64,000 nucleotides of DNA from UBA8079 sp049601915 (GCA_049601915.1 JBMYRB010000005.1:124001-188000); one strand, 5' to 3'. Numbered from the stretch's first letter, positions 17,707 through 26,745 are shown. The notes: generated from the letters alone by a model not told the origin. Program-made: numbers and translations.

Positions 17707-17815
17707 CCGTTTGCCGCATTTTTCCGGTTTGTGATCGACGGCCCCCCATCGCGGGGTGGCCGCGCCGTGTTAGGGATTGTACCTTTCGGGCACCAAATTC
17801 CAAAGGGCGGACATC

Positions 17816-20206
17816 ATGAGCATTGCGAACGAGACTGACGAGGGCAGCGTCCTCGACCGGGCCGACAATTTTATCGGCGCCTCCGTGCCCCGCGCCAATG
17901 CCGCGCGGCTCGTGGCGGGCCAGGGCAAGTATGTCGACGACCTGACCCTCCAGCGCATGGTGCATGTCGTCTATTTCCGCTCGCCCTATGCCCATGCGCG
18001 GATCGTATCGATCGACGATGTGGCGACGCTGGCCAGCCCGGGCGTGATCCGTGTCTTCACGGGCAAGGAGATCGCTGAGGTCTGTACGCCCTGGGTCGGC
18101 ACGCTGGCCCATTTCAAGGGCATGAAGTCGGCCGAGCAGCATGCCATGGCGGTCGATCGTGCTTGTTGGCAGGGCGAACCCGTCGCGGCGATCGTCGCCC
18201 ACTCGCGCGCCGAGGCCGAGGACGCGCTAGAGTTGCTCGAGGTCGAGTTCGAGGAACTGACGGTGCTGGCCGACCCGGAAGTCGTGATGGACGACGGGGC
18301 CTACGTCATGCATCCGGAGCTGGGCGACAACCTGCTGTTCGAGATGAACCATGATATCGGTGACACGGAGAAGGCGTTCGCCGACGCCGCGGCGGTCGTC
18401 GAACAAACCCTCAACTTCGGGCGGCACACGGGCGTGTGCCCGGAATCGCGGGCGATCATCGCCGACTATCATTCCTCCGAAAACCGTCTGACGGCTTATC
18501 ACTCGCACCAGGCCCCGCACATGATGCAGGACCTGTTCGCGCGCCATCTCGACATTCCGAACCAGAATGTCCGGATTCTGTGTGGCGACGTCGGCGGTGC
18601 GTACGGGGTCAAGGGCCACACCTACCCCGACGAGATGTCGACGGCGGCGATCTCCAAAATCATGAAACGGCCGGTCAAGTTCGTTGCCGACAGGATCGAG
18701 TCCTTCCTCACCGATTTGCACGCGCGCGATCACCGCGCCCATGTGCGTGCCGCCTTTGCCGCCGATGGTGAGCTACTGGCGATCGAGATGGATGATCTCA
18801 CCGGCGTGGGCGCCTATTCCATGTATCCGCGCACCTCGGCGCTCGAGGCGTTGCAGGTCATCAACTATGTGGGCGCGCCCTATAATCACCAAAACTACAA
18901 GGCGCGCTCGCGGGTCGTGTTCCAGAACAAGACGCCGATGAGCCAGTACCGGGCGGTCGGCCATCCCGTGGCCGTCGCGATCACAGAGACCCTCATGGAA
19001 GAGGGAGCGCGCAAGCTCGGGATCGACCCGGTCGATATCCGCCGGCGCAACCTGATGGCCGACGACAGCTATCCGCGCGATTTCATCACCGGGCTCAAGA
19101 TGGAGGCGCTGTCCCACGAGGCCTCGCTCGACAAGCTCCTGACCATGTTCGACTACAAAGGGTTCCGGGCCGAGCAGGCAACGCTGCGTGAACAGAGCAT
19201 TTACCGCGGTATCGGCTTTGCGACCCTCGTCGAGATGACTAATCCCGGGCCTCACACCTACGGCCTGGGCGGCGCGCGGATCTCGTCCCAGGACGGCGCG
19301 GCAGCGCGGATGGACGCGACGGGCGCGGTGATCGTGCAGACGAGTATCACCGAGCAGGGCCAGGGCAGCGAGGCGGTGATCCAGCAGGTCACGGCCAGCG
19401 CCTTCGGCACCACGCCGGACAAGGTGAAGGTGATCTCCGGCGACACGGACAATGTGCCGGTGGGCTGGGGCGCGGGCGGTTCGGGCGGCGCGGGAATCGC
19501 CGGCGAGGCCGCCCTGCAGGCGGCGAAGGCGCTCCGCCACAACGTCCTCGACGTGGCGGCGATCCTCCTGCAGACGGACGCCGAGAAGCTCGATATCACC
19601 AAGGGGGTCGTGGTCGATCGCGAGACCCGTGAGGAACGCATGTCGCTCGAGGAAGTGGCGCGGGTGGCCTATTTCCGCCCCGACACCCTGCCCCAGGATT
19701 TCCAGTCGGAGATGATGGCGACGCGTCACTACATCCCGAAGAAGTATCCCGTGGCGATGACCAACAGCTTCCAGGCGGTGACTGTCGAGGTCGATCCCGA
19801 GGTCGGCACGGTCCGGTTGCTCGAATTCTACTGCGTCGAGGATTGCGGCAAGGTCATCAACCCCATGCTGGTCGACGAGCAGGTGCGGGGGTCGATTGTG
19901 CAGGGCATCGGCGGAGTCCTCTACGAAGAGTGCCGCTACGATCTGGACGGCAACTTCCTCAACGCCAACATGGCCGACTATCTCGTGCCCATGGCCGGGG
20001 AGATGCCCGACATTCATATTGGCCATATCGAGACACTGACCAAGGAATCCGAACTGGGGGCCAAGGGGGCCGGCGAGGCGGGTACGGCCGGTGCGCCGGG
20101 CGCCATCCTAAACGCCATCAACGATGCGCTGAGCCCGTTCGGGGCGAGCGTACTCGACCAGCCGGTGACCCCCGAGCGGGTGCTCAAGGCACTGGGTAAA
20201 TACTAG
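17816..20206 (+). CDS. Molybdenum hydroxylase large subunit, second tandem copy
   Basis: The 796-residue paralogue of the preceding large subunit has exactly the same length. It shares LVAGQGKYVDDLTLQRMVH, VGGAYGVKGH, QYRAVGHP at the same residue number (Gln377) and GAKGAGEAGTAGAPG at the end. The ATG at 17816 gives the best alignment with the first copy. The copies differ across the middle, so this is not a recent duplication. They may form a heteromer or act on related substrates. No FAD or iron-sulphur subunit gene is adjacent. Confidence 0.88.
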   Translation: MSIANETDEGSVLDRADNFIGASVPRANAARLVAGQGKYVDDLTLQRMVHVVYFRSPYAHARIVSIDDVATLASPGVIRVFTGKEIAEVCTPWVGTLAHFKGMKSAEQHAMAVDRACWQGEPVAAIVAHSRAEAEDALELLEVEFEELTVLADPEVVMDDGAYVMHPELGDNLLFEMNHDIGDTEKAFADAAAVVEQTLNFGRHTGVCPESRAIIADYHSSENRLTAYHSHQAPHMMQDLFARHLDIPNQNVRILCGDVGGAYGVKGHTYPDEMSTAAISKIMKRPVKFVADRIESFLTDLHARDHRAHVRAAFAADGELLAIEMDDLTGVGAYSMYPRTSALEALQVINYVGAPYNHQNYKARSRVVFQNKTPMSQYRAVGHPVAVAITETLMEEGARKLGIDPVDIRRRNLMADDSYPRDFITGLKMEALSHEASLDKLLTMFDYKGFRAEQATLREQSIYRGIGFATLVEMTNPGPHTYGLGGARISSQDGAAARMDATGAVIVQTSITEQGQGSEAVIQQVTASAFGTTPDKVKVISGDTDNVPVGWGAGGSGGAGIAGEAALQAAKALRHNVLDVAAILLQTDAEKLDITKGVVVDRETREERMSLEEVARVAYFRPDTLPQDFQSEMMATRHYIPKKYPVAMTNSFQAVTVEVDPEVGTVRLLEFYCVEDCGKVINPMLVDEQVRGSIVQGIGGVLYEECRYDLDGNFLNANMADYLVPMAGEMPDIHIGHIETLTKESELGAKGAGEAGTAGAPGAILNAINDALSPFGASVLDQPVTPERVLKALGKY

Positions 20207-20231
20207 CGGAATCGAATCGGGAGAACGCCTC

Positions 20232-20924
20232 ATGGCCGACGTCGAAATCATCAGTTCGCAGACCTGCCCCTTCGCGCAGCGCACCCGCATGGCGCTGATC
20301 GAGAAGGGGATCGATCACGAGCTCACGGCGATAGATCTGAACGACAAGCCTGACTGGTTCCTGGCGATCTCGCCCTACGGAAAGGTCCCGGTGCTGCGGC
20401 ACAACGGCGCGGTGATCTTCGAATCCGCGGTTATCAACGAGTATCTCGAAGAGGTGTTCCCCGACCGGCCGCTGATGCCGACCGACCCCGCACGCCGGGC
20501 CCAGGCGCGGATCTGGATCGACTTCGCGAATGTTCGTTTCACGCCCCATGTCTACAAGCTGATGATGGCCCAGGATGCGGACGCGCAGGCCTTCCAGGCC
20601 GAGCCGCTGACCAAGGCCATGCTGATGATGGAGCATGAGGGGTTGGGCAAGCTGGGTGATGGCTCCTACTGGATGGGCGACGACATCAGCCTTGTCGACC
20701 TGACCTTCCTGCCGCACATGCAGCGGGTGGGTGTGCTGACCCATTATCGGGGCTTTCAGGTGCCCGACGAATGCGTCCTGCTCAAGGGCTGGCTGCAGCT
20801 CATGGGCCAACGTCCTTCTGTCATGGAAGGATCAGCTTCTATCGATGTGCTGATCGAAAACTGGCGAAAGTATGCGGAGAACACCTCGACTGGCACCACC
20901 GCGGCGGATATGCGCGCGGCCTAG
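20232..20924 (+). CDS. Glutathione S-transferase family protein
   Basis: The 230-residue protein has an N-terminal thioredoxin-like domain with the omega-type motif SSQTCPFAQRTR (active-site Cys), the cis-Pro strand GKVPVLRHNG and the glutathione-binding ESAVINEYL. An all-helical C-terminal domain follows. Omega-like GSTs often reduce thiol conjugates or act as dehalogenases. The gene starts 25 bp after the second molybdenum hydroxylase, so it probably shares its transcript. Confidence 0.9.
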   Translation: MADVEIISSQTCPFAQRTRMALIEKGIDHELTAIDLNDKPDWFLAISPYGKVPVLRHNGAVIFESAVINEYLEEVFPDRPLMPTDPARRAQARIWIDFANVRFTPHVYKLMMAQDADAQAFQAEPLTKAMLMMEHEGLGKLGDGSYWMGDDISLVDLTFLPHMQRVGVLTHYRGFQVPDECVLLKGWLQLMGQRPSVMEGSASIDVLIENWRKYAENTSTGTTAADMRAA

Positions 20925-21029
20925 TAATTTAGCAATGCACTGAGGGCAAAGGTGCTGTTCGGGCCCTGCCGTTGTTGCGTGCAGGTCTGGCTGATATGCT
21001 TTTGGAAAGTTCCGACCTGAGGAGGCTTT

Positions 21030-22262
21030 ATGGTCCATCTTCGTGAAATGCCTGATCATCTGCGTGAAGCGCTGATCAATCAGGAACTGCCCGACTATGG
21101 CGACACGCCATGGGTGGCCCCCAAAGCGCTCGACGAATGCCGTGTTGCGCTGATCTCGACCGCGGGTTTGCACCGCCGGGAAGACGATCCATTCAAGCCC
21201 GGCGCGGGTGACTACCGGATCATCCCCGACGAGTACGACATGGATGACTTGGTGATGAGCCACCTGTCGACCAATTTCGATCGGAGTGGTTTCTATCAGG
21301 ATGTGAATACTTCCTTTCCCATCGGCCGCCTGCGCGAACTGGCGGACGAGGGCGTCATCGGATCCGTCGCCAGCCGGCATTTCTCCTTCATGGGGGCGAC
21401 GCCGCCGACCGTGATGGAGCCGATTTCCCGTGATCTGGCGAAGGTCCTCAAGGCAGACAATGTCGACGCCGTTGCGCTCGTCCCTGTCTGACCCCAATGC
21501 ACGCGCGCCGTGGGCGGGCTTGCTCATTATCTTGAAGACGAAGGCATTCCGACGACGCAGATCGCGTTGATCCGCAAACATGCCGAGGAAATCAAGCCGC
21601 CGCGCGCGCTCGCGGTGCCTTTCGAACTCGGTCGTCCGCTGGGCGCGCCGAACGAGCCGGACTTTCAGCGTCGCGTGCTGCGCGATTGCCTGGAGTTGCT
21701 GAACGCCGAATCGGGCCCCGTGCTCGAGGATTTCCCCGATGATCCGCCGGGGGCCGCGGTGGAACAGGAAGGCTGGGCCTGCCCGGTCAATCTCACCGCG
21801 CCGATCGAGGATGTGAGCGATCAGGATTTGCTCGAACAGACCCTGCTGCAGGAAATCGCGCTGCTGAAGCCCTGGTATGAAGAATCCAAGCAGAGCCGGG
21901 GCGGGCGGACGAATTACGGGATCTCGGGCAAGGCGCCGGAGGAAATCCCGGCATTCCTGGCCGATCTCGTCGTGAACCGTGAGGACGTGCCGTCCCCGAT
22001 CGAGGACAAGCCGGCGGCGCTCGCCTTCAAGCAGATGGCCGACGATATCCGCTACTACTATATGGAAGCGGCGATTGCGCGGCCCGACGGTCAGGTCACG
22101 GACCTGGATATCGGCAACTGGCTCTGGGGCGAGACGACGCTGGGCAAGGTACTCGTCGAGATCCGTAACTGGGCGATGGAAAGTGAGGAGCCGGGCTTCA
22201 AGGGGCTTGCCCCCACGGCTATGGTGCCGACCCATCAGCGCCACCGCACGATCCATGGCTGA
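21030..22262 (+). CDS. Selenoprotein, glycine/proline reductase B-like family (in-frame UGA)
   Basis: The frame runs 411 codons from ATG 21030 (GAGGAGG upstream) to TGA 22260-22262 with one internal TGA at 21489-21491, codon 154. The context VALVPV-U-PQCTRAVGG gives a U-x-x-C redox motif. The family-like sequence GRPLGAPNEPDFQRRVL lies after the TGA in the same frame, so this is one gene and not two. The family includes the Sec-carrying B subunits of glycine, betaine and D-proline reductases. Those are anaerobic systems, and no partner subunits are visible here, so function in this organism is unknown. The Sec machinery encoded close by supports read-through. Confidence 0.85.
21492..21520 (+). 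promoter_or_regulatory. Candidate SECIS hairpin of the reductase-B-like selenoprotein
   Basis: Eight bases after the TGA, CACG (21500-21503) can pair with CGTG (21509-21512) around the loop CGCGC. CCC and GGG runs further out could lengthen the stem. Bacterial SECIS hairpins lie inside the coding region just after UGA and are read by SelB. The stem is short, so this is only a candidate. Confidence 0.4.
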
Positions 22263-22282
22263 CGCCGGGAAAGTTTAGCGAG

Positions 22283-22311
22283 AAGGCCCTCCCCGTCGGG
22301 AGGGCCTTTTT
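22283..22311. terminator. Rho-independent terminator between convergent selenoprotein and selD genes
   Basis: An 11-bp stem AAGGCCCTCCC/GGGAGGGCCTT with the loop CGTC is followed by TTTTT on the plus strand. On the minus strand the AA at the stem base is preceded by only a short A run, so its strength for selD is lower. It lies 20 bp after the selenoprotein stop. Confidence 0.85.
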
Positions 22312-22321
22312 CGTTGCTGCG

Positions 22322-24547
22322 TCAGTCGCTGTTGTGGGCGTAGTTCACCACGCCGACTTCGCCCGCGCGCGGCACGACGCGTCCGATTATCGTTGCATCG
22401 GGGGCGGGGCCGTCGCGTAGTGTCGCCAGACAGGCGCCGGCCTGATCGGCGGGCAGGCCGAACAGGAGCCCGCCCGCGGTCTGGGGGTCGAACAGCAACG
22501 GGAAGTTCGGATGTTCGGCCAGCGGCACGGCGTTGCCGGCGGATTCCTCGTTGCTCGGCCGCAAGGTGCTCTCATGCCCCCCGGCGACGAGCCGTGCCAC
22601 GCCCGGCAGTATGGGCAGCGCGTCCATATCCAGCTCGGCGTCGACGTCGGACGCGTTGAGCATCTCCAGCAAATGGCCTGCCAGCCCGAAGCCGGTGACG
22701 TCCGTGCTGGCGGTTGCTCTGTGCTGGCGGATGACCGAGATACAGGGCGCGATCGAGCGCTGCATGGATTCGAAGGCGCGGGTCACATCCTCGCCATGGG
22801 CCTTGGCACGCATGTCGGCGGCGAACAGCACGCCGGTGCCGAGCGGCTTGGTCAGGATCAGCGCATCGCCCGCAACGAGGCCCGACTTGCGCAGGATCGC
22901 GTCGTGCTTGGCATAGCCGTTGACGGTCAGGCCGAAGGCCATCTCCGCACCTTCACCGGTGTGCCCGCCGGCGAGCACCGCGCCGGCCTCTGCCAGGGTC
23001 TCGGTTGCGCCGGCGAGCAGCTGGTAAAGGTCGTCGGATGTCTTGTCGTCTTCGCCATGGGGCAGCATGACCGCGGCGAGGGCGGAATGGGCTTCCGCGC
23101 CCATGGCGAAGATATCGCCCAAGCAGTGGTTCGTTGCGATCCGGCCGAAAAGATACGGATCGTCGATGAAGGCGCGGAACTGATCGACCGTCTGGATCAG
23201 GGCCTTGCCGGGTGGCGGTGATAGCACGGCCGCATCATCGGGCGAGTCGAGACCCTGGTCGAGGCCGTGCGCGTGTTGCGGGGGCAGGCGGTCCAGCGCG
23301 CGACGCAGGACCGAGGCGGGCACCTTCGCGCCACAGCCGCCGCAGCGCATGGCCTCCAGCGTGTCGTCACCGTCGGCGTCGCCCGCGTCCATCTCGTGCA
23401 GCTCCTGGTATTTCTTCATCCAGCGACGGTCGATCCAGTCCTTCCAGCGCCACACCCAGTCACCCTCCATCGAGAAGGGGCCCCGGGCGGCGACGGCGTA
23501 GCGGTCGCCGGCGGTGATCAAGGCCAGGGTCTGGCCCTGAGGCCGGTAGGACTTGAGTGGCCTCCCGAGCGCAGCCCGGCGCAGATTCTCCGCCAGATAC
23601 GGTCCCTGCCGCACGGCATAGACGCCGGCCTTGGGAAGCCGGTGGTTGTCCATGGAGGCGGCATCGCCCGCGGCGAAGAGCTGCGGGTGGGAGACGGAGC
23701 GCAGCCGGTCGTCGACCCGGATGAAGCCCTGCTCGTCGCGCGCGACATCGCTGTCGGCGATCCAGCGTGGTGGGCTCGCGGAGGTGACCAGGATCGTCTT
23801 GTGACTTATCAGGGTTTCGCCGTTTGCGAGGGTCACCGCGTCCGGGGTGACCCGGGTCACCTCGGCGCCGGTGTGTATCTCGATACCCCGTTCGGCAAGG
23901 GCACGTTCCAGCCTGCGCCGTGCCGCCGCGTTGTAGCCGGGCAGCAATGTGGCATCGGCCTCGAGGATGGCGAAGCGCAGCGCGTCCGGGGCCTTCCCCA
24001 GATCCGGTGCTGCGATTCCGAGCCGGTGACACAGCGCAAGGGACAGTTCCACGCCGCCCGCACCGCCGCCCGCGATGGTGATGTGGAAGGGGCCGTCATG
24101 GTCCCTGATTTCGTCGGTCAGGCGGTGATAGGAATCGAGGAAACGGTCGATGGGTTTCACCGGTAACCCGTGCTCGGCGCCGTCGATGTTGGCCGTCGAA
24201 GGCGTTGAACCGGTATCGATGGACACGAAATCGAACGCCACCGGCGGACGACCGGTGACCCGGATGTAATTGTTTTGCAGGTCGAGCCCCGTTGCGGCGG
24301 CGTGGATGACGCGGGCATTGGCAAAGGCCGCCAGCGGCCGCAGGTCGATATGCGCCTCGGCCTCGCTGTAGTGATCGGCAATATAACCCGGGATCATGCC
24401 GGAGTAGGGCGTCAGCAGGTCGCGCGTGATCAGGGTCAGCCGCACGCCCGGTTCGGGCTGCATGCCGAAACGTTTAAGGACCGCGACATGGCTGTGGCCG
24501 CCGCCGACCAGGACGATGTCGCGAGTGATGGGAACCGCGGGAATCAT
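22322..24547 (-). CDS. selD: Selenide, water dikinase SelD fused to an NADH dehydrogenase-like flavoprotein
   Basis: The 741-residue two-domain protein starts with residues 1 to about 380, a pyridine-nucleotide-disulphide oxidoreductase of NDH-2 type: DIVLVGGGHSHVAVLKRFG, then ITIAGGGAGGVELS and FAAGDAASM. From about residue 400 the SelD part begins with MRCGGCGAK (Cys402, Cys405, Lys408) and has DDAAVLSP, VLAGGHTGEG, TDVTGFGLAGH and DPQTAGGLLFG. SelD makes selenophosphate from selenide and ATP for Sec-tRNA synthesis. The flavoprotein half may supply reduced selenium to the active site, which is inference. The gene is 63 bp downstream of tRNA-Sec on the same strand. Confidence 0.93.
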   Translation of the reverse strand: MIPAVPITRDIVLVGGGHSHVAVLKRFGMQPEPGVRLTLITRDLLTPYSGMIPGYIADHYSEAEAHIDLRPLAAFANARVIHAAATGLDLQNNYIRVTGRPPVAFDFVSIDTGSTPSTANIDGAEHGLPVKPIDRFLDSYHRLTDEIRDHDGPFHITIAGGGAGGVELSLALCHRLGIAAPDLGKAPDALRFAILEADATLLPGYNAAARRRLERALAERGIEIHTGAEVTRVTPDAVTLANGETLISHKTILVTSASPPRWIADSDVARDEQGFIRVDDRLRSVSHPQLFAAGDAASMDNHRLPKAGVYAVRQGPYLAENLRRAALGRPLKSYRPQGQTLALITAGDRYAVAARGPFSMEGDWVWRWKDWIDRRWMKKYQELHEMDAGDADGDDTLEAMRCGGCGAKVPASVLRRALDRLPPQHAHGLDQGLDSPDDAAVLSPPPGKALIQTVDQFRAFIDDPYLFGRIATNHCLGDIFAMGAEAHSALAAVMLPHGEDDKTSDDLYQLLAGATETLAEAGAVLAGGHTGEGAEMAFGLTVNGYAKHDAILRKSGLVAGDALILTKPLGTGVLFAADMRAKAHGEDVTRAFESMQRSIAPCISVIRQHRATASTDVTGFGLAGHLLEMLNASDVDAELDMDALPILPGVARLVAGGHESTLRPSNEESAGNAVPLAEHPNFPLLFDPQTAGGLLFGLPADQAGACLATLRDGPAPDATIIGRVVPRAGEVGVVNYAHNSD

Positions 24548-24610
24548 GTCGTGAGCATAAACACCGGGCGCGCGAGACTCATCCCCGGATCACGCATGGG
24601 TGTCGTGAAT

Positions 24611-24706
24611 TGGCGGAAGAGGGTGGGAGTCGAACCCACCAGGCACGTCTAACGCCCCTCACCGGTTTTGAAGACCGGGCGCCCCACCGGGGAACGGTCC
24701 TCCTCC
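24611..24706 (-). tRNA. selC: tRNA-Sec (anticodon UCA)
   Basis: This 96-nt tRNA has an encoded CCA end (24611-24613). The acceptor helix is 8 bp, GGAGGAGG with CCUCUUCC (one G-U pair). The anticodon stem CCGGU/ACCGG encloses the loop CUUCAAA, with anticodon UCA at 24669-24671. There is a long variable arm and the T-arm core GGUUCGACUCC. The 8-bp acceptor and long extra arm are hallmarks of bacterial selenocysteine tRNA. Upstream, TTGCTC and ACAATG at about 18-bp spacing, ending some 5 bp before G1, could be its promoter. selD follows on the same strand, possibly in one transcript. Confidence 0.96.
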
Positions 24707-24798
24707 ATCTTCATTGTCGGCGAGTTGGGGTGGTGGAGCAAGCGACCCGGCGCGCGACCTTGTACGAAGACTCGTGAACGCAAGTCTCAAATTCGCGA

Positions 24799-25555
24799 TC
24801 AGGGATCAAGGCTGACGGTGTGGCCGGTCTGCATGCGGTTGCCCTCAGACATGTCGATCTGCAGGAAGCCTTTGCGCTCATAGTCCGCGCTGCACTGGGT
24901 GTCGACGATTTCGAAGGCATCCTCGAGGGTGCAGAAGAAATAGTCGCCGCCATAGCTGCCATCGTCCGCTTCGGCATAGATGTAGTAGTAGCGATTCTCG
25001 AACGGGGTGTCCCAGACATCGACGCATTCGCCGTCGCCGCTATTGTTACAGACTTCGATTGTGGATCCGCCGCCAGCGACGGCGGCCCCTTCGCGCCACC
25101 GCCGGTGTTCCTGTTCCAGTCGATATAGTCCTCGAATTCGTCAACGCATACGGCCCATTGGCGGACGATCGCACGAAGGTTAGCGTCGGTCAGGCCGCCG
25201 CCGGCAAAGATCGTGAAATCGAGGTTGGGATCACCCTCGTTGTCCAGATAGGCCTAGCCGTGGAGGTTGTTGATATTCCAGTCATTCATCTCCCGCATCG
25301 AAACACGGTCGGTTTCGTACGCGACGCTGAAGGTCATCGTCTCGCAGACATCCCCGTCGCAGTCGAAGAAAAAGAAATCGAACAGGGTATCCCCATGGCG
25401 CTTTCGATGATCGGTTCCCCGAACAAATCTTCATCCAGATCTACGGGATATCCCTCACGCGCCAGCGCACTGACCACGTCGTCGGCGGCCAGGAGAAGTC
25501 GCGCCGATGTAGCGGCTGAACGTTTGTGCGTGCACATGTGTGTGCTCCCGTTCAT
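24799..25555 (-). pseudogene. Decayed YbjN-domain / DUF1036-domain gene
   Basis: No single open frame spans this stretch. From ATG 25555 or 25537, a short frame (LLLAADDVVSALAREGYPVD) shifts near 25400 into FDCDGDVCETMTFSVAYETD and WNINNLHG. A TAG stop at 25254-25256 interrupts it before AYLDNEGDPNLDF. This order matches YbjN-type proteins. Near 25080 a further shift leads to a DUF1036-like end (IEVCNNSGDGEC, RYYYIYAEADDG, YFFCTLEDAFEI, GFLQIDMSEG) with the stop at 24799-24801. Several independent lesions show a broken gene, or two broken neighbours. The internal stop is TAG and so cannot be Sec. Confidence 0.65.
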
Positions 25556-25562
25556 TGATGCT

Positions 25563-25955
25563 TTAGTCCGGATAGTAGGTGCGGTCGTCCTCGCTGCGCT
25601 CATAGCTGGGCTGTGACGGCCAGTCCTTGATGCGGGTGGAGAAATCTCCGCCATAACGCACGCGAAATAGGAGCGAGCGCTGCGGCCCGTTCTCATATTC
25701 GTGCAGCTCCCCGGGCGGGTGGACGATGAAGGCGCCAGGTTTCACGTCGATGGTCTGGTCCGGCGTGCGCATGATGCCGCCGCCTTCGAAACAGAAGTAG
25801 ATTTCCGTGGCATTCGGGTGGCAGTGATTCGGGCTCACCTGCCCCGGTTCCCAGCAGGCCACCGTGACATCCCCGTCCTCGACCGAATCGAGAATTTTCT
25901 CGACATGGCGCTGGGGGTTCCATTCCTGTTCTACGTTCAGGTCATAAGCGATCAT
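25563..25955 (-). CDS. Small cupin-domain protein
   Basis: The 130-residue single cupin starts at ATG 25955 after GGGAGGAG. Metal-ligand motifs are visible: HCHPNATEIYFCFEGGG (motif 1) and GAFIVHPPGELHEYEN (motif 2). It could be an isomerase or dioxygenase-like cupin or a binding protein, and nothing identifies the ligand. It is the last of the minus-strand genes here, ending 8 bp from the start of the YbjN/DUF1036 remnant. Confidence 0.8.
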   Translation of the reverse strand: MIAYDLNVEQEWNPQRHVEKILDSVEDGDVTVACWEPGQVSPNHCHPNATEIYFCFEGGGIMRTPDQTIDVKPGAFIVHPPGELHEYENGPQRSLLFRVRYGGDFSTRIKDWPSQPSYERSEDDRTYYPD

Positions 25956-26091
25956 TTTGTGTCTCCTCCCGGTGTTTACGACCGAGTTTAGCGCCGCTTT
26001 CGGGCGCGCGTAAATGTTGCCGAAACGAAAAGCGCCGCACCGGGGGCCGGTGCGGCGCGATCTCATTGCAACGCCGGTGCGGCGTGACAGG

Positions 26092-26562
26092 TTATTTGCG
26101 GGATTCGTAGAAGTTCACCATCTTCACCACATCACCAGCATCGATCCGGCCCAGCGGGCCGTCACTGTAGCTGCAAGCGACCACATTGCCGTCTTCGCCA
26201 ATAATAAATTCGGAAGGTTGGATGATCTGACGCCGGTCTTCCCACCAGGATCCAAGCGCGTCGGCGATGTCCCGGGACACGCCATGGCCCACCGGGAAAT
26301 TCACCTCATCGGCGACTTCTTGGGCCTTTTCGACGTCATCGACACTGGCGGCGACGACTTTCACGCCCAGCTTGTCAAATTCGTCTTTCAATTCTGCAAA
26401 GCCGACCAACTGACGGCGACAATAGGGTCACCAGTGGCCGCGATAAAACAGGATGACCCGATATTTTGCATCGAGGTCATCGGGCAGGCTGAGCGTTCCG
26501 CCGCCGACGAGATCAATCGTCAGGTTGGGGAAGGCCGAACCAATGCCGAGCTTCTCTGACAT
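26092..26562 (-). CDS. Peroxiredoxin-like selenoprotein (in-frame UGA, U-P-Y-C)
   Basis: The 157-codon frame runs from ATG 26562 (MSEKLGIGSAFPNLTIDL) to TAA 26092. It contains one TGA at codon 45 (plus-strand 26428-26430) in the context RVILFYRGHW-U-PYCRRQL. Relatives of the AhpC/TSA peroxiredoxin-like group have Cys at this exact place (RGHWCPYCRRQL), so Sec replaces the reactive Cys. After it the thioredoxin fold continues (VKVVAASVDDVEKAQEVA, FIIGEDGNVV, GRIDAGDVVKMVNFY). It probably reduces peroxides or thiols in the cytoplasm with Sec45 and Cys48. A gene caller would start at an ATG after the TGA and lose the active site. Confidence 0.92.
26401..26427 (-). promoter_or_regulatory. Candidate SECIS hairpin of the peroxiredoxin-like selenoprotein
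   Basis: Starting 10 bases after the TGA on the minus strand, GCCG (26417-26414) pairs with CGGC (26404-26401) around a 9-nt loop TCAGTTGGT that may pair further internally. Position and size fit a bacterial SECIS, but the stem is short. Confidence 0.4.
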
Positions 26563-26745
26563 TTTGCGTCCTCACGTTAGAAAAATGCGCCGAATCCGGC
26601 ACCCATAACCGAAATATCGTGCACATTATCACCATGCGCCGCAATCCTGAGATCGTGCTTGGCCTTGTCACCCGGGCCTTTTGCATTGTAAATCATATAC
26701 AAGCGGATCGTAGCATCGCGACCAGGTTTGGGCAGGGGAGCCATC

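Noticed and set aside
20832..22256. A 474-codon minus-strand frame opposite the reductase-B-like selenoprotein gene
   Set aside because: It would argue against the selenoprotein, but its translation matches no family, whereas both halves of the plus-strand frame do.
21510..22262. A separate GTG-started gene after the TGA of the reductase-B-like selenoprotein
   Set aside because: It lies in the same frame with no ribosome-binding site, and similarity continues across the TGA in a U-x-x-C motif.
24611..24706. tRNA-Sec as an attachment site of an integrated element
   Set aside because: No integrase and no second copy of the tRNA 3' end were found by eye in the window.
26577..26744. A 55-codon minus-strand frame between the peroxiredoxin-like selenoprotein and the small membrane protein
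   Set aside because: No ribosome-binding site, no known family, and its start overlaps the leader of the divergent gene. It could be a real small protein but I cannot support it.
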